Assembly (NCBI GenBank): GCA_025449775.1
Contig: JANWIS010000103.1
Span: forward strand, 1-23,223
Direction: 5' to 3'
Length of the DNA: 23,223 bases
Source: Ignavibacteriaceae bacterium
Lineage (GTDB): Bacteria; Bacteroidota; Ignavibacteria; Ignavibacteriales; Ignavibacteriaceae
A model generated the notes under the pieces. The model worked only from the letters and a program-made list of their open reading frames with translations, was not told where the DNA came from and searched no databases. Both the position numbers and the translations under genes were made by a program. Positions 22,801 to 23,223 of this stretch are shown in pieces. Positions within the stretch are counted from its first letter, which is position 1. Each line of letters opens with the position of its first letter.

Positions 22801-23223
22801 CAAACCAGATATCCTCTCCAATCAGACAACTTACAAGAGCAACTAATGCAGTTGCACAGGGTGATTTAAGTATTAAGCTTCAAAATAAAGAACGAGGTGA
22901 ATTGAAAGATTTATTTGAAGGTTTTAATTCTATGACGAATGAACTTCAAAAAAACCAGAATGAAATTGCTGAACTGGAACGAGAAAATGCATGGAAAGAA
23001 ATGGCTAAACAGGTTGCGCATGAAATTAAAAATCCACTTACACCGATGAAGCTCTCTATTCAACAGTTAGTTGCTGCATTTAATGATAAAAAATCTGACT
23101 TCGATGAAACGCTTAAAAAATTATCGCAGGCTGTCCTGAATCAAATTGAAAATTTAAATATCATTGCTTCAGAATTTTCTTCCTTTGCTAAAATGCCAAG
23201 TCTTAAAGTAGAGGAGTTTGATC
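19806..23223 (+). CDS. Large NtrY-like membrane sensor histidine kinase, 3' end outside window
   Basis: The frame is open from ATG 19806 to the window end (1139 codons), so the ATPase domain is missing here. Order of parts: TM1 (about 15-37), an extracytoplasmic sensor region (38-250), a block of about eight hydrophobic helices (254-526), a second soluble sensor region (530-780), two more helices (782-835), a third small sensor region, a final helix (about 973-998), a HAMP domain (SSPIRQLTRATNAVAQGDL..., 999-1050), a coiled linker and the HisKA H-box MAKQVAHEIKNPLTPMKLSIQQL-type motif with the phosphoacceptor at His1072. HEIKNPLTP is the NtrY/PAS-HK style of H-box. It starts on the DUF4783 stop (TGATG). 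A response-regulator partner is not in the window. Confidence 0.9.
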   Translation, partial: MNFKTSSYFKGDRKYFAIVFFILLLIFSIGILTPRLIEEKKSNWHTELSNQISEIENGVKFSLTEKENRLLQTKNRIKNNLHHILNTTTYEYGNLVSLVNNELNKDYSVEIVAPNGKIIAWNKTIALKQEEIFPFVYPINEAHFFNSELITYLTVIDTLRVQHDLFYLILSQPVEKHYELQNKYYKQVSFSEELGEKFNTRFNVFYDPYSQPSKDGRIHSIILINSNESKIGLVSFFKPPLSFDISGIEETSTRIQILLLVAGILFLTLGLQTDFRKIKLRSIRLVILIIYFSVIRIVLFWSNFPARFLDGPLIDPSHFSSTFAMGIVKSPIEFFTTNFLLLIIALKFLQYILSYFNEKDNNRFRILKFLISPLITIIMFYTMRGLSASIKSVVFDSTIRYFKDPELIPGLPSLVMNLNILMLGLSSVFLISAFILLIGKFTRLLNFGKPRYYFFILYILIQLSCLVFVELHPNSLIAPVMWILFFTLNFFVIYNLVYRNNTITGNIIYCSLIASVIVISMLNYFNLELEKRSLKVIAYEVNRTNKELLAYLVEETLRNSVDDERLVSSLYKLNANYNSEAFVAWSKSSLQRESLNSNITILDRNFNELGKFTVGFDERVDYTRLMNQNINSDLFVSEIESSSKSGVKFVGIVPVQKDSITAGYITVGVIFNIENLGAEEFPDFLESNKAALGSVVDLNLIKIFEFSDDKIDRVRGDIFPSKEHKEIILNSKLSPDNDGWINLSFYGEDHITYLLNSNRDGISRTTVVAVKEKEITGSLYNFFKIFIIHSVFILTLVILLFVFRVLTIKYSFRTKLLGAFLFISIIPIVALAIYNREVIKERTRTAIFEELSKRSEYLENHILAQKNKHPDRDLLTTFENAGKELKISFNIYENSDKTYSSRDEYYETGLIPEKLKSNAHYNLNYLSFREILTKEQIDNYSYDAYYRKINIDGKSLILGVNDAFNKIRLFYSPVDADVFLFGVYSFAVIIITLLSTLFANQISSPIRQLTRATNAVAQGDLSIKLQNKERGELKDLFEGFNSMTNELQKNQNEIAELERENAWKEMAKQVAHEIKNPLTPMKLSIQQLVAAFNDKKSDFDETLKKLSQAVLNQIENLNIIASEFSSFAKMPSLKVEEFD

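Noticed and set aside
1..23223. CRISPR arrays, IS elements, prophage genes or att sites
   Set aside because: No regularly spaced repeats, transposase or integrase motifs, or terminal inverted repeats were seen; the tRNA-Pro 3' end has no nearby duplicate that I could find.

Overview
This AT-rich window is a vertically inherited-looking chromosomal segment of a Gram-negative bacterium. It most resembles the Ignavibacteria/Bacteroidota side of the FCB group. The reasons are the order murG-murC-ftsQ-ftsA-ftsZ without murB or ddl between them, an FtsZ with a long acidic tail, signal-peptide-bearing outer-membrane beta-barrels, a fibronectin-type lipoprotein and a DUF4783-like secreted protein. 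The taxonomic call is an inference from gene content, not from a database match. No phage, IS element or CRISPR array was seen.

Bases 1-10770 are the 3' part of a division and cell wall (dcw) operon, all on the plus strand: murF (5' end outside the window), mraY, murD, ftsW, murG, an unrecognised two-TM PH-like gene, murC, ftsQ, ftsA and ftsZ. Genes up to ftsA overlap by 1 to 8 nt, mostly as ATGA, so translation is probably coupled. ftsZ is set apart by a 25-nt gap and a strong Shine-Dalgarno. Together they make lipid II (MurF, MraY, MurD, MurG, MurC), polymerise septal glycan (FtsW) and build the divisome (FtsQ, FtsA, FtsZ). A 43-aa single-TM protein with a strong Shine-Dalgarno follows ftsZ.

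Bases 11000-13900 are a mixed region: a CPXCG zinc-ribbon protein (minus), a run of minus-strand hairpins ending in a terminator-like stem (candidate small RNA or leader), a Gdx/SugE-type guanidinium exporter (plus), a lone ornithine carbamoyltransferase (minus), a small outer-membrane beta-barrel (plus) and tRNA-Pro(CGG) (minus). An OmpA-family protein with its own terminator follows (14190-15393).

Bases 15430-18344 hold a pyrimidine operon, pyrR-pyrB-pyrC. Its leader is the most interesting part of the window. It carries a hairpin resembling a PyrR-binding loop with a bulged lower stem, a 19-codon leader ORF with its own Shine-Dalgarno, and an intrinsic-terminator hairpin whose 3' arm is also the pyrR Shine-Dalgarno. 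The leader ORF stop overlaps the pyrR start as ATGA. This suggests combined transcriptional and translational attenuation.

Bases 18345-23223 hold a fibronectin-III lipoprotein with a clear terminator, a DUF4783-like exported protein, and the first 1139 codons of a very large NtrY-like sensor histidine kinase with about 12 membrane segments. The kinase is translationally coupled to the DUF4783 gene and runs off the window end.
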